Source of the DNA: Dehalococcoidia bacterium
GTDB taxonomy: Bacteria; Chloroflexota; Dehalococcoidia; GIF9; AB-539-J10
DNA: 15,556 nucleotides
Assembly (NCBI GenBank): GCA_030612165.1
Contig: JAUWOK010000014.1
Span: 1 to 15,556, forward strand
Direction: 5' to 3'
Part shown: positions 6,133 to 14,447 of the stretch, one piece after another
How the letters are laid out: every line of letters begins with the position of its first letter
Numbering within the stretch: the stretch's first letter is position 1
Position numbers and translations under genes: made by a program
The notes under the pieces: generated by a model
The model's database searches: none
Seen by the model: only the letters and a program-made list of their open reading frames with translations
Told to the model about the DNA's origin: nothing

Positions 6133-7239
6133 ATGATAAATGCTGATGAACTGAAGTATCAGATTGCTTTTTCCAGGATATCGGGGATTGGCAGGGTAAA
6201 GATCTCTCACCTGAAAAAGCATTTTGGCAATCTGATAGATGCGTGGAACGCTCCGGAGGGAGAATTACGGCGTGCGGGGCTGGATTCACAAAGCGCATCT
6301 GCTTTGGTTTGTGCTCGTTCGGGAATATTGCCGGATGACGAACTGCTGAATCTGGAGAGGCACAAAATTAAAGCATTCGTGCCGGAGAACGAAGCCTATC
6401 CTGCCAGGTTAAAGGAAATACATGATTATCCCCCTGTACTTTATGTAAAGGGGGAGCTTCCTGCGGAGGATGCGTTCTGTCTTGCTGTAGTTGGCACACG
6501 ACGGCCTTCAGCCTATGGCTGTCGGGTAACTGAGGAAATCGTCTCTGCTTTAGTGCAAAACAAAGCTACAATTGTTAGCGGACTGGCCAGGGGTATTGAT
6601 TCCATCGCCCATCGCAGTGCCCTGGAAAACGGAGGAAGGACAATAGCCGTATTTGCCTGTGGGCTGGATATTGTTTATCCTGTTGAGAACAGTCGTCTTG
6701 CTTATTCTATTGCGGAAAAGGGGGCTTTGGTAAGCGAATACCCCCCTGGTGTCAGGCCAAGAGCAGGAAATTTTCCTCTTCGTAATCGAATTATGAGCGG
6801 TATGAGTCGTGGAGTGCTGGTCATTGAAGCCAGGGAAAAAAGTGGGGCACTGATTACTGCTTCCCAGGCACTGGAACAGGACAGGGAGGTTTTTGCTGTA
6901 CCTGGTAGTATTTTCTCGCCGGGCAGCAAAGGAACTAACCGCCTTATACAGGAAGGAGCCAAGCTGGTTGATAAATGCTCTGATATTATGGAGGAATTTA
7001 ATTTGACGACTGTCCCCCGGCAAGAAACATTAGAGGAATTCGTACCGACAAACGAAAACGAAGTTATATTGCTGAAACAGTTGACCTACGAACCAAGCCA
7101 TATAGATGAAATATGCCGCTTAAGTAATTTAGATGTATCTCAGGTAAGCAGCGCTTTGGCTATGCTGGAAATTAATGGAATGATAAAACAAGTAGGCAAT
7201 ATGAACTATGTCATTTCTGATAAGGTTAAGATAGGATAA
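6133..7239 (+). CDS. dprA: DNA-processing protein DprA
   Basis: DprA loads RecA on incoming single-stranded DNA during natural transformation and is widespread beyond known competent bacteria. I start at ATG 6133 (368 residues) because the longer in-frame start at 5992 would lie deep inside the patatin gene and add 47 residues with no DprA character. An N-terminal helix-hairpin-helix part (ISGIGRVKISHLKKHFG) is followed by the Rossmann-like core: VVGTRRPSAYG, VSGLARGID, FACGLDIVYP, then FPLRNRIMSG and SKGTNRLIQEGA. A C-terminal winged-helix segment (about the last 65 residues) contains HIDEICRLSNLDVSQVSSAL. The ribosome binding site is weak. The gene ends three bases before topA, a common pairing in bacteria. 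Confidence 0.93.
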   Translation: MINADELKYQIAFSRISGIGRVKISHLKKHFGNLIDAWNAPEGELRRAGLDSQSASALVCARSGILPDDELLNLERHKIKAFVPENEAYPARLKEIHDYPPVLYVKGELPAEDAFCLAVVGTRRPSAYGCRVTEEIVSALVQNKATIVSGLARGIDSIAHRSALENGGRTIAVFACGLDIVYPVENSRLAYSIAEKGALVSEYPPGVRPRAGNFPLRNRIMSGMSRGVLVIEAREKSGALITASQALEQDREVFAVPGSIFSPGSKGTNRLIQEGAKLVDKCSDIMEEFNLTTVPRQETLEEFVPTNENEVILLKQLTYEPSHIDEICRLSNLDVSQVSSALAMLEINGMIKQVGNMNYVISDKVKIG

Positions 7240-7242
7240 ATT

Positions 7243-9381
7243 ATGGCACAAAAACTGGTTATCGTTGAATCACCTGCAAAAGCGAGGACACTGAGCAAAA
7301 TACTGGGAAAAAGTTACGTCGTTACGGCATCGATGGGGCATGTGCGCGATTTACCCAAGGCAACTCTGGGAATAGATACAGATGCAGATTTTACTCCGAA
7401 GTATGTTATCCCTACTCAGAAGAAGAAGGTTGTTCGGGAAATTAAAGAAGCAGTTAAGAAGGCTGATTCTGTGTATCTGGCTACCGATCCAGACAGAGAA
7501 GGGGAAGCGATCTCCTGGCATCTTTTATGGGCGACCGGATTAAACGCAAATAGCAAACCTGTAGAACGGGTGGTTTTTCATGAGATAACCAAGGAAGCGG
7601 TTCTTGAAGCGTTTCGGAATCCTCGCACCATAGATATGGATTTGGTATATGCCCAGCAGGCACGGCGTATCCTGGACAGGCTCGTTGGTTACAAGTTAAG
7701 CCCACTTTTGTGGCGAAAAGTGCAGAAAGGGCTTTCCGCGGGCAGAGTTCAATCAGCAGCGGTAAGAAAAGTAGTTGACAGAGAACGAGAAATTCAGGAG
7801 TTTATATCTGAGGAGTACTGGATAATTGAAGTTTTGCTGTCTCCCTCTCGCCAGAAGAGAGTGAGTTTTAAGGCAAAGCTCGTGGAGTTACCCGGCGGCA
7901 AGAAAGCCATTGTTGCCAGTGAAGGCGAGTCAACCAAAATCGTTTCTGATTTAAGAAATGCCCTTTATACGGTTAAATCGATAGAACCGAAGCGAGTGAC
8001 ACGCCAACCATCACCTCCTTTTATTACCAGCACGCTCCAGCAGGAAGCCTGGAGAAAATTACATTTTACAGCCAAACAGACCATGGTTATCGCCCAGCAG
8101 CTTTATGAAGGTTTGCCGCTGGGAAAAGAGGGGTCTGCCGGGCTTATTACTTATATGCGTACTGACTCTATGCATATAGCTGCCTCAGCTATAGCAGAGG
8201 CCAGGGATTATATTGGCACCAGGTATGGTAAGGAATTTGTGCCTCAGAAACCGCGTGGTTTTTCCAGGAAGACAAAGTGGGCACAGGAAGCCCACGAAGC
8301 AATCCGCCCAACCAGGATTTGTCGCGAGCCGAATACAATCAAGGAGTTTTTGAGCACAGAGCAGAGGAAGCTTTATGAGCTTATCTGGAAACGGATGGTG
8401 GCATCTCAGATGTCAACAGCTTTATATGATACTGTTACCGCCGATATAGAGGCAACAACCGACACGGAGGGAAAGAGCTATCTGTTGAGAGCATTAAGCT
8501 CATCTCTCAAATTCCCTGGTTTTCTAACTCTCTATAGCGAAGGCAGAGACGATAAAGACCAGGAGGAAAATTTATCTTCGTTACCTGACATGAAACATGG
8601 CGACAACTTAAAGTATCTGGATATTTTCCCCGAGCAATCCTTCACTCAACCTCCACCACGATATAATGAAGCCACCCTGATAAAAACTCTGGAGAAAAAG
8701 GGGATAGGCCGCCCCAGTACATATGCCTCCATTCTATCCACTATTCAGGAGAGAGATTATGTGCGCAAGGAGAAAGGCAAATTTATTCCCGAAGAATTGG
8801 GGGTAATAGTTGACGGCTTGTTGCGAACGAATTTTCCCAAAATTGTTGATCTCGCTTTTACAGCACACCTGGAAAAAGAACTGGATGAGATTGCGCATGG
8901 CGAGCAAGACTGGATAAGCATGATAAAAGATTTTTATCGCCCTTTCGAGGATACTTTACTGAAAGCTTCGCAGAATATTCAAAAGATTGACATGACCAAA
9001 CCGTCTGGAGAAACCTGCCCTGATTGCGGCCGCCCCATGGTGATCAAAGTGGGAAGATTTGGCAAGTTTATAGCTTGTAGCGGTTACCCTGAATGTAAAA
9101 CTACCAAACCTCTTCTGGATAAAATAGGCATAGCTTGCCCTCAGTGCGGCGGCGACCTGGTCAAGAAAATGAGTAAAAAGAAAAAAGTATTCTATGCCTG
9201 TAGCCGGTTTCCTGAGTGTCGTTTTGTGGCAGGAACGCGGCCCCTTCCTTACTCCTGCCCGCAGTGTGGCAAACTGCTGGTACAGGATAGAAAAGATTGG
9301 GCCAGATGTATATCCTGCGGGCACAAGGTGAAGCAGTCTGAACTTGATCATGGAAAGAACTATACTGATGCTGAAGAATAA
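7243..9381 (+). CDS. topA: DNA topoisomerase I (type IA)
   Basis: This is the 712-residue enzyme that relaxes negatively supercoiled DNA. The TOPRIM domain starts at once (LVIVESPAKA with Glu9) and contains the acidic triad region ATDPDREGEA (Asp82, Asp84, Glu86). The active-site tyrosine is Tyr304 in TYMRTDSMHI. The C-terminal 120 residues hold zinc-ribbon modules of the C4 type: the first begins with CPDCG at Cys592 and has ACSGYPEC; the second has CPQCGGDL and ACSRFPEC; the third has CPQCGKLL and CISCGH. The protein is complete by length and domain content. It follows dprA by three bases with an AGGAT-like ribosome binding site. The 75 bases to aroQ contain a separate promoter, so topA probably ends the first transcription unit. 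Confidence 0.97.
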   Translation: MAQKLVIVESPAKARTLSKILGKSYVVTASMGHVRDLPKATLGIDTDADFTPKYVIPTQKKKVVREIKEAVKKADSVYLATDPDREGEAISWHLLWATGLNANSKPVERVVFHEITKEAVLEAFRNPRTIDMDLVYAQQARRILDRLVGYKLSPLLWRKVQKGLSAGRVQSAAVRKVVDREREIQEFISEEYWIIEVLLSPSRQKRVSFKAKLVELPGGKKAIVASEGESTKIVSDLRNALYTVKSIEPKRVTRQPSPPFITSTLQQEAWRKLHFTAKQTMVIAQQLYEGLPLGKEGSAGLITYMRTDSMHIAASAIAEARDYIGTRYGKEFVPQKPRGFSRKTKWAQEAHEAIRPTRICREPNTIKEFLSTEQRKLYELIWKRMVASQMSTALYDTVTADIEATTDTEGKSYLLRALSSSLKFPGFLTLYSEGRDDKDQEENLSSLPDMKHGDNLKYLDIFPEQSFTQPPPRYNEATLIKTLEKKGIGRPSTYASILSTIQERDYVRKEKGKFIPEELGVIVDGLLRTNFPKIVDLAFTAHLEKELDEIAHGEQDWISMIKDFYRPFEDTLLKASQNIQKIDMTKPSGETCPDCGRPMVIKVGRFGKFIACSGYPECKTTKPLLDKIGIACPQCGGDLVKKMSKKKKVFYACSRFPECRFVAGTRPLPYSCPQCGKLLVQDRKDWARCISCGHKVKQSELDHGKNYTDAEE

Positions 9382-9424
9382 ATTGCCGATAAATATACAA
9401 GTGTACGAATATACTGATTTGTAT

Positions 9425-9433
9425 TGTTATAAT
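9425..9433 (+). promoter_or_regulatory. Candidate extended -10 promoter for the aroQ operon
   Basis: TG-T-TATAAT is a perfect extended -10 element, with no good -35 box at the right distance. Transcription would start near 9440, at the 5' edge of the strong Shine-Dalgarno run GGAGGAGG (9437-9444), leaving a very short leader before ATG 9457. That closeness makes the call uncertain, since the site may just be AT-rich spacer. Confidence 0.45.
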
Positions 9434-9456
9434 GATGGAGGAGGAGAGCGTGTAAT

Positions 9457-9897
9457 ATGAAAATTCTGATAGTGAATGGACCAAATTTAAATATACTGGG
9501 TAAGCGGGATAACAAAATTTATGGCAAGAAAACACTGGAAGAAATCAACTCCCTGTTGCGGCGTCAGGCGGAGGTTTTGCGCGTTGAAGTGTTGTTCTTT
9601 CAGTCCAATTCTGAAGGAGACATCGTTGATTTTCTGCAGGAAAAGGCCCTTTCGGCTAATGGCATAGTCATCAATCCGGGAGCACTTACTCACTATGGCT
9701 TGTCCTTGCGAGACGCCCTGGCCGACACTGGTTTGCCGGTTATTGAGGTGCATCTTTCCAATATTTACGCCAGGGAAAATTGGCGAGCAAATTCAGTGAT
9801 TGCCCCTGTTGCCAGAGGGCAGATTAGTGGGTTGGGTTGGAGGGCATATGCTGCGGCACTCCAATATCTGATAGCAGAAATAAAGGAAGAGGAGTGA
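9457..9897 (+). CDS. aroQ: 3-dehydroquinate dehydratase, type II
   Basis: It converts 3-dehydroquinate to 3-dehydroshikimate, the third step of the shikimate pathway. The 146-residue length is normal. The motifs are GPNLNILGKR at the N-terminus, the active-site tyrosine Tyr22 (KIYG), QSNSEGD, NPGALTHYG, and EVHLSNIYAR with catalytic His99, followed by APVARGQISGLG. Two motifs deviate from the common forms: NPGALTHYG instead of NPGAYTHTS, and RENWR instead of REEFR. Catalytic positions look intact. A strong GGAGGAGG ribosome binding site lies upstream. Its stop overlaps the next gene's GTG start by four bases. No other shikimate gene is nearby. Confidence 0.94.
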   Translation: MKILIVNGPNLNILGKRDNKIYGKKTLEEINSLLRRQAEVLRVEVLFFQSNSEGDIVDFLQEKALSANGIVINPGALTHYGLSLRDALADTGLPVIEVHLSNIYARENWRANSVIAPVARGQISGLGWRAYAAALQYLIAEIKEEE

Positions 9898-10976
9898 GCA
9901 CAAACCGGCTGCAGAAACTTCAAGCTCTCATTGCCGAAGAGAAGCTGGATGCTTTATTGGTTTCGCAAACGGAGAACCTTTGTTACCTCTCCGATTTTAC
10001 TGGTTCTTCTGGCTGGTTAGTGCTTTCTGCAAACAATTCTGTGCTTGCCACCGACTCCCGTTACACTGAACAGGCGCGAAGAGAAACTGATGGATTTGAG
10101 ATACTGAAAGTCACCGGGGGGCCGGACAAATGGCTTCCCTCCGTAACATGTGAACGGGGACTTACAAAAGTAGGGTTTGAGGCGAAACATACCTCCTTTG
10201 CCATTTATCGGCAGCTTTGCGAGGTTTTTAATTCAGAGTATCCCACGATACAGCTTATCCCTATCGTTGATATAGTAGAAAAAATTCGTGTTGTTAAGGA
10301 ACCCCAGGAACTGGAACTTCTAGCTAAAGCCGCGGAGCTGGCTGATGCTGGCTTCAAGTATGCCCTGTCAATTATTCATCCCGGGATGAAAGAGCGTGAC
10401 CTGGCATGGGACATAGAGGTATATTTGCGCCAGCTCGGAAGCGAATCTCTGCCTTTTCATATTATCGTGGCATCGGGGGCCAATGCCGCTTTGCCGCATG
10501 CCAAAGCCACCGACAAAGTTATTTCCTGCGGAGAACCTGTGCTCATTGACATGGGGGCCAGATTCCAGGGATATTGCAGCGATTTGAGCCGTACTATATG
10601 CTTGGGCAAGTCTGATCAAACTTTTTCTCGGCTTTATGATCTTGTTTTGAAAGCGCAGCTTGCCGCCATAGCAGGTGCCAAGCCAGGCATACAGGGGCTT
10701 GAAGTTGACCGTCTGGCACGAAATATTATTGAGGAAGCAGGATACGGAGAGGCTTTCGGACATAGTTTAGGACATGGAGTTGGGCTGGATGGGCATGAGC
10801 TTCCCGCTATTTCTCCCGGCTCGGCAAGTTTGTTGCAGGAAGGGATGGTGTTCACTATAGAACCGGGCGTTTACATTAGCGGTTGGGGAGGAATTAGAAT
10901 TGAGGACATGGTGGTACTTGAGGACAACAAGGCCAGCGTGTTGACTAAAGCCGAAAAATTAACTGTTGCTTTTTGA
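9894..10976 (+). CDS. Xaa-Pro aminopeptidase (peptidase family M24)
   Basis: It removes N-terminal residues that precede proline, with a di-metal centre. I choose the GTG at 9894, which overlaps the aroQ stop (GTGA) and follows the AAGGAAGAGG ribosome binding site; the ATG at 9837 lies inside aroQ and adds 19 unrelated residues. The 360-residue protein has a creatinase-like N-terminal domain (SQTENLCYLSDFTGS) and then the pita-bread fold. The metal ligands are visible: Asp219 (LIDMGA), Asp230 (CSDLSRT), His294 (GHSLGHGVG), Glu323 (TIEPGVY) and Glu337 (RIEDMV), with His290 and His301 as the nearby conserved histidines. Its place between aroQ and efp is a common bacterial arrangement. It is probably cytoplasmic, as no signal peptide is seen. 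Confidence 0.93.
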   Translation: MSTNRLQKLQALIAEEKLDALLVSQTENLCYLSDFTGSSGWLVLSANNSVLATDSRYTEQARRETDGFEILKVTGGPDKWLPSVTCERGLTKVGFEAKHTSFAIYRQLCEVFNSEYPTIQLIPIVDIVEKIRVVKEPQELELLAKAAELADAGFKYALSIIHPGMKERDLAWDIEVYLRQLGSESLPFHIIVASGANAALPHAKATDKVISCGEPVLIDMGARFQGYCSDLSRTICLGKSDQTFSRLYDLVLKAQLAAIAGAKPGIQGLEVDRLARNIIEEAGYGEAFGHSLGHGVGLDGHELPAISPGSASLLQEGMVFTIEPGVYISGWGGIRIEDMVVLEDNKASVLTKAEKLTVAF

Positions 10977-11027
10977 AAAATTCTAAATGGAAATTATTTC
11001 AGTGAGAATTAAACAAGGGAGACGTTT

Positions 11028-11588
11028 ATGATTGGAGCAGGAGAGTTACGAAAAGGTAGCGCTATCGAGTTAGATGGGAAAACATACCAGATAATTGATT
11101 TTCACCATATTAAAATGGGGAGAGGTTCTGCCCAGGTGCGCTTGAAACTGCGTGACATCCGCAACGGTAATACACTGGAGCGTTCTTTTCAAGCTAATGA
11201 AAAATTTAAACCGGTATTTCTGGAACATCGTCCTGTTCAGTATCTTTATAGTGAAGGTGAACTTTACTACTTCATGGACAACGAAACTTATGAACAGATG
11301 ATTTTGACTGCGGAGCAATGCGGAGAAGCAATAAAATATTTCAATGAACAGTTCATGCTGGAAATTTTGACCTGCGGAGGAGAGCCGATAACCGTGAAGC
11401 TGCCTGCTGCGGTTAGCCTTAAGGTAATACAAGCAGATCCGGGTCTAAAAGGGGATACGGCTACGGGGGGAAGCAAGGCAGTCACTCTGGAAACAGGCCT
11501 CGTTGTTCAGGTGCCCCTTTTCATTGAAGCTGGTAATGTCATCAAAATTAGTACTCGTACCGGAGAATATCTGGAAAAGGCAGGATAA
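11028..11588 (+). CDS. efp: Translation elongation factor P
   Basis: EF-P relieves ribosomes stalled at consecutive prolines. The 186-residue protein has the three-barrel layout: a KOW-like domain I (residues 1-62), the central OB domain containing RPVQYLYSEGELYYFMDNETYEQ, and the C-terminal OB domain (TGGSKAVTLETGLVVQVPLFI, here divided by the usual GLKG hinge). The tip of domain I reads IKMGRGSA, so Arg32 stands where E. coli EF-P has the beta-lysylated Lys34 (VKPGKGQA). Arg-type EF-Ps can be rhamnosylated by EarP, but the usual SGRN tip of that class is absent. An AAGGGAGA ribosome binding site precedes the ATG. It directly abuts the PHP gene. Confidence 0.96.
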   Translation: MIGAGELRKGSAIELDGKTYQIIDFHHIKMGRGSAQVRLKLRDIRNGNTLERSFQANEKFKPVFLEHRPVQYLYSEGELYYFMDNETYEQMILTAEQCGEAIKYFNEQFMLEILTCGGEPITVKLPAAVSLKVIQADPGLKGDTATGGSKAVTLETGLVVQVPLFIEAGNVIKISTRTGEYLEKAG

Positions 11589-12242
11589 TTGTTAAAAGCT
11601 GATTTACATGTACACACGTGTTATTCCATGGACTGTTCCACTCCACTGGATGAGATAATCGCTCAGTGTCTTAAAACAGGAATAAATTGCCTTGCGGTGT
11701 CCGATCATGGGGTTATAGAAGGCGCTTTGAAACTAAAGGAGATGGCACCTTTTAAAGTTATCGTTGCTGAAGAAATTCTAACTCCTGTTGGTGAATTAAT
11801 GGGTTTATTCTTGACTGAACGGATTCCAGGGGGATTATCCGTGGCAGAGACGATAACCCGTATCAGAAAACAGGGAGGGCTGGTTTCCATTCCGCATCCG
11901 TTCGGCAGGCCTCATCTGCCGGGCCCCAGGGAATTAGTGTCTGCCGAAACAGTAAGCCAGGTAGATATCATAGAAGTTTTTAACGCCCGCACCCCTCTTC
12001 CGGGAAGCTCCAGAAAAGCCAGCCGTCTTGCTTTAAAATACGGGTGTGCCACCAGTGCTGGCAGCGACGCTCATATTGCTTCTGAAATCGGTAGAGCCTA
12101 TGTGGAAATGCCTGACTTTCATGGGCCTGATGATTTTTTAGATTGTCTGCGGAAGGGGAAAATTTTTGGCAGTAAGTCCAGCATAGCAGTTCATTTTGCC
12201 AGCGCGTTATTAAAAGTCAACAAGCATTTGCAGGGCGATTGA
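11589..12242 (+). CDS. PHP-domain metal-dependent phosphoesterase
   Basis: The 217-residue protein is a stand-alone PHP domain. Metal-binding motifs occur in the expected order: DLHVHTCYS (Asp5, His7, His9), AVSDHG, IPHPFG, and SAGSDAH near residue 158. Relatives hydrolyse phosphomonoesters or short nucleotide phosphodiesters (TrpH/YciV group), but the substrate cannot be read from the sequence. The start is a TTG that abuts the efp stop codon with no gap; the ribosome binding site would be the AAGGCAGG at the end of efp. Tight coupling with efp is therefore likely. No DNA polymerase or histidinol-phosphatase features are present. Confidence 0.85.
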   Translation: MLKADLHVHTCYSMDCSTPLDEIIAQCLKTGINCLAVSDHGVIEGALKLKEMAPFKVIVAEEILTPVGELMGLFLTERIPGGLSVAETITRIRKQGGLVSIPHPFGRPHLPGPRELVSAETVSQVDIIEVFNARTPLPGSSRKASRLALKYGCATSAGSDAHIASEIGRAYVEMPDFHGPDDFLDCLRKGKIFGSKSSIAVHFASALLKVNKHLQGD

Positions 12243-12269
12243 GTAAGTAGGGAAAAGGAACGTTCTATC

Positions 12270-13031
12270 TTGTTAAATATCGGCTGGTTTTCTACGGGAA
12301 GAGACGAGGCAGCGCGCCAACTCCTGGTCGCTGTACAACAAGCTATTGATACGGGTGAAATTGACGGCAAGATAAGCTTCGTTTTCAGTAATCGGGAACC
12401 CGGCGAGGCAGTAGAGAGCGATTCCTTTTTCGATCTGGTGCGCACTTATCAGCTACCACTAATCTGCTTGCCTCACAGGCAATTTAAAGCCTCGGCAGAA
12501 AAAAATAGTGAATGGCGATACCGCCATGGTATGGAAGCCAATAGTTTAATCGCAAATTTTACCCCTGAAATTTGTGTCCTCGCCGGCTACATGCTGATAG
12601 TGGGAAAGGAATTGTGCCAGAGATATACTATGATTAACCTGCATCCAGCGCTTCCGGTCGGTCCAACCGGTAGCTGGCAAGAAGTGGTCTGGTCATTGAT
12701 TGATAGCGGAGCGGAAAGAGCAGGAGCCATGATGCACCTGGTTACGCCTGAACTAGATAGAGGCCCGGCGATAGCCTATTGTTCTTTTCCAATTAAAGGA
12801 GGATCTTTTGACGAGTATAGAGCCAAAGATGATAGAAATTCTCTGTTCCAGCTTATCCGCAACTGTGAATTAGCCAGAGAGTTCCCCCTTATTATATTGA
12901 CGCTCAAAGCCTTAAGCAGAGGAGAAATCAGGATACGGGACGGCGTGATATTAAATAGCGATGGAAATACCTTTAACGGGTATGACCTCACGGGGAAAAT
13001 AGATTACTTGCTGGGAGAGCATTCGCTATGA
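12270..13031 (+). CDS. Formyltransferase-fold protein, PurN-related
   Basis: The 253-residue protein matches the formyl_transf_N fold: INLHPALP with Asn123 and His125, and PELDRGPA with Asp163, are the catalytic Asn-His-Asp set known from PurN. The N-terminal nucleotide-phosphate loop of true PurN (G-x-GSNL) is replaced by FSTGRDEAARQ, and the C-terminus is longer. It may therefore be a formyltransferase of other substrate range, or an enzyme acting on 10-formyltetrahydrofolate, rather than the purine enzyme. The start is TTG 12270, with AAGGA about ten bases upstream; ATG codons lie too far into the fold. Its stop overlaps the HAD gene in ATGA, so the two are likely to be made together. Confidence 0.75.
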   Translation: MLNIGWFSTGRDEAARQLLVAVQQAIDTGEIDGKISFVFSNREPGEAVESDSFFDLVRTYQLPLICLPHRQFKASAEKNSEWRYRHGMEANSLIANFTPEICVLAGYMLIVGKELCQRYTMINLHPALPVGPTGSWQEVVWSLIDSGAERAGAMMHLVTPELDRGPAIAYCSFPIKGGSFDEYRAKDDRNSLFQLIRNCELAREFPLIILTLKALSRGEIRIRDGVILNSDGNTFNGYDLTGKIDYLLGEHSL

Positions 13032-14008
13032 ATATGGTTTGCTTTGACCTCGAAGGCCCTCTGGTTCTGGAAGATAACGCTTATGAACTGATGAAACTTA
13101 TTCCTGGCGGAAAAAGAGTTTTTGAGGTTATTAGTCGTTATGATGACCTGTTGTCATTAGAAGAGGGAACTTACGAACCGGGAAATACTCTGTCTCTCGT
13201 CGCTCCCTTCCTTATTCACTCTGGGATAAAGGAAGAGGATATTATCTCTATGGGAGAGAGCGCACATTTGACTCCTGGCGTTCAAGAACTGATTTCCGAC
13301 CTGACTCTCCACGGAGGGCAAATTTTCTGCATCAGTACCAGTTACGAACAGTATGCCCTGACAGTTACCCAAAGATTGGGTATCAGGAAGAAAAATGTAA
13401 CCGCTACTCCCTTTCCACTGGATCACTTGCGGCAATCGTTCTGCCAGGAAGATTCCAGGTTGGTAGAACAAGTAATAGCGCAAATTGCCAATCTCAGGCC
13501 GTTCGTTGACGATGACGAAATTAAGAAAAGGCTGGATTCGTTTTACAGGGAAAGATTACCGGGAACTAATTCGGGTAAAGTTATAAACAGCATCCGACCG
13601 GTGGGAGGCAGACGCAAGGTAGATGCCTTGAAAGTCTTTGTGCAAAGAACAGGGGTTCCTCTCTCTTGTTGGGCAGTGATAGGGGATAGCATCACTGATG
13701 CCAGGATGCTTCATGCTGTTAACTCAGAAGGCGGCCTGGCGATAGCCTTTAATGCCAATGAGTATGCTCTTTCACATGCCACTGTGAGCCTGGCGTCTAC
13801 AAACTCAGGAGAGCTGTTGTCTCTGCTGTCAGCATGGACGGAGGGAGGAAGAGGTGCTGCTGAGGATTTTGTAAAAACGAAAGCAGTGGCTGGTGCTGCC
13901 GGCGGAGTTTTTCACTGGCTAAATGAAGAAAATGATCTCGCTCACATATCGAAAATTCACACCAAAATACGTCGTTTACTGAGAGAAGAAGCAGGGCAAT
14001 TAGGCTAG
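13028..14008 (+). CDS. HAD-superfamily phosphatase, EhaR/COG4030-like
   Basis: The 326-residue protein has HAD motifs: motif I FDLEGPLV with nucleophile Asp7 and Glu9 in place of the usual second Asp, motif II CISTS, and motif IV GDSITDARML. The N-terminal reading (EGPL, DNAYELMKLIPGG, ISRYDDLL) recalls the archaeal protein family annotated as EhaR of the energy-converting hydrogenase cluster (COG4030), whose function is unproven. A cap-like insertion lies between motifs I and II and another between II and IV. The start overlaps the formyltransferase stop by four bases. It ends the long operon. No hydrogenase subunit is seen nearby, so a role in hydrogenase maturation is not supported here. 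Confidence 0.72.
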   Translation: MNMVCFDLEGPLVLEDNAYELMKLIPGGKRVFEVISRYDDLLSLEEGTYEPGNTLSLVAPFLIHSGIKEEDIISMGESAHLTPGVQELISDLTLHGGQIFCISTSYEQYALTVTQRLGIRKKNVTATPFPLDHLRQSFCQEDSRLVEQVIAQIANLRPFVDDDEIKKRLDSFYRERLPGTNSGKVINSIRPVGGRRKVDALKVFVQRTGVPLSCWAVIGDSITDARMLHAVNSEGGLAIAFNANEYALSHATVSLASTNSGELLSLLSAWTEGGRGAAEDFVKTKAVAGAAGGVFHWLNEENDLAHISKIHTKIRRLLREEAGQLG

Positions 14009-14070
14009 ATTAAATACAAAACCCTTTCCCCATCTCAGGCTCGTAGAATCCTTAACACCTGACCCCTTGG

Positions 14071-14105
14071 GGATAGCGGGACCAACCTTAATATTGCCCC
14101 TATCC
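14071..14105. repeat. Bulged hairpin after the HAD gene
   Basis: ggatag-c-ggg (14071-14080) pairs with ccc-ctatcc (14097-14105): nine base pairs, one bulged C and a loop of 16. It lies about 60 bases after the operon's last stop codon in GC-rich, C-run-containing sequence (14040-14130) without coding character. No T-run follows. It may be a remnant of a mobile or repetitive element, or a mRNA 3' structure. Confidence 0.4.
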
Positions 14106-14135
14106 TGTCCTAATGATGGGGTCCACCTCAAAGTA

Positions 14136-14164
14136 TTGACAACAAGAGACCGCTAAACTAGAAT
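14136..14164 (+). promoter_or_regulatory. Strong sigma70-type promoter
   Basis: A perfect -35 box TTGACA (14136-14141), a 17-base spacer, and the -10 box TAGAAT (14159-14164; five of six). The transcript would start near 14171 and carry a short leader with a full AAGGAGGT ribosome binding site. It serves the small membrane protein gene alone. Confidence 0.75.
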
Positions 14165-14189
14165 GTTCTCGTTAAAAAAGGAGGTAGAA

Positions 14190-14447
14190 ATGCAAAGGTA
14201 TCGTTTTTTAAAGACCGCAGGTAGTATTTTCAAGATCTTGGCGTGGATAGTGTTGGTAGCTGGCATCATTAGTTCTATCGCTAGTGCAACTATAGCAGGT
14301 GGAGATGCAGGTGTTTTGATAGCCGGTATCGGCATAATTTACTCAATCATAACGTGGGTATTTTTGCTTGCGACCAGAGAACTCTTTTCCCTATTTATCG
14401 ATGTAGAGGAGAATACCAGAAACACGGCTGAGCGTGTTACAAAGTAG
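14190..14447 (+). CDS. Small two-helix membrane protein of unknown function
   Basis: I start at ATG 14190, five bases after a perfect AAGGAGGT (14178-14185); the in-frame ATG at 14163 overlaps the promoter's -10 box and has no ribosome binding site. The 85-residue product has a basic N-terminus (MQRYRFLKTAG) and two hydrophobic segments (about residues 13-36 and 41-62) separated by a short Gly/Asp turn. A charged tail rich in Glu, Asp, Asn and Arg follows (about 63-85). This predicts a helical hairpin in the membrane. I recognise no family. A very good promoter and ribosome binding site argue that it is a real, well-expressed gene. Confidence 0.75.
   Translation: MQRYRFLKTAGSIFKILAWIVLVAGIISSIASATIAGGDAGVLIAGIGIIYSIITWVFLLATRELFSLFIDVEENTRNTAERVTK

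Noticed and set aside
9837..9893. Upstream ATG start for the M24 peptidase
   Set aside because: It lies inside aroQ; GTG 9894 has the ribosome binding site and the usual overlap.
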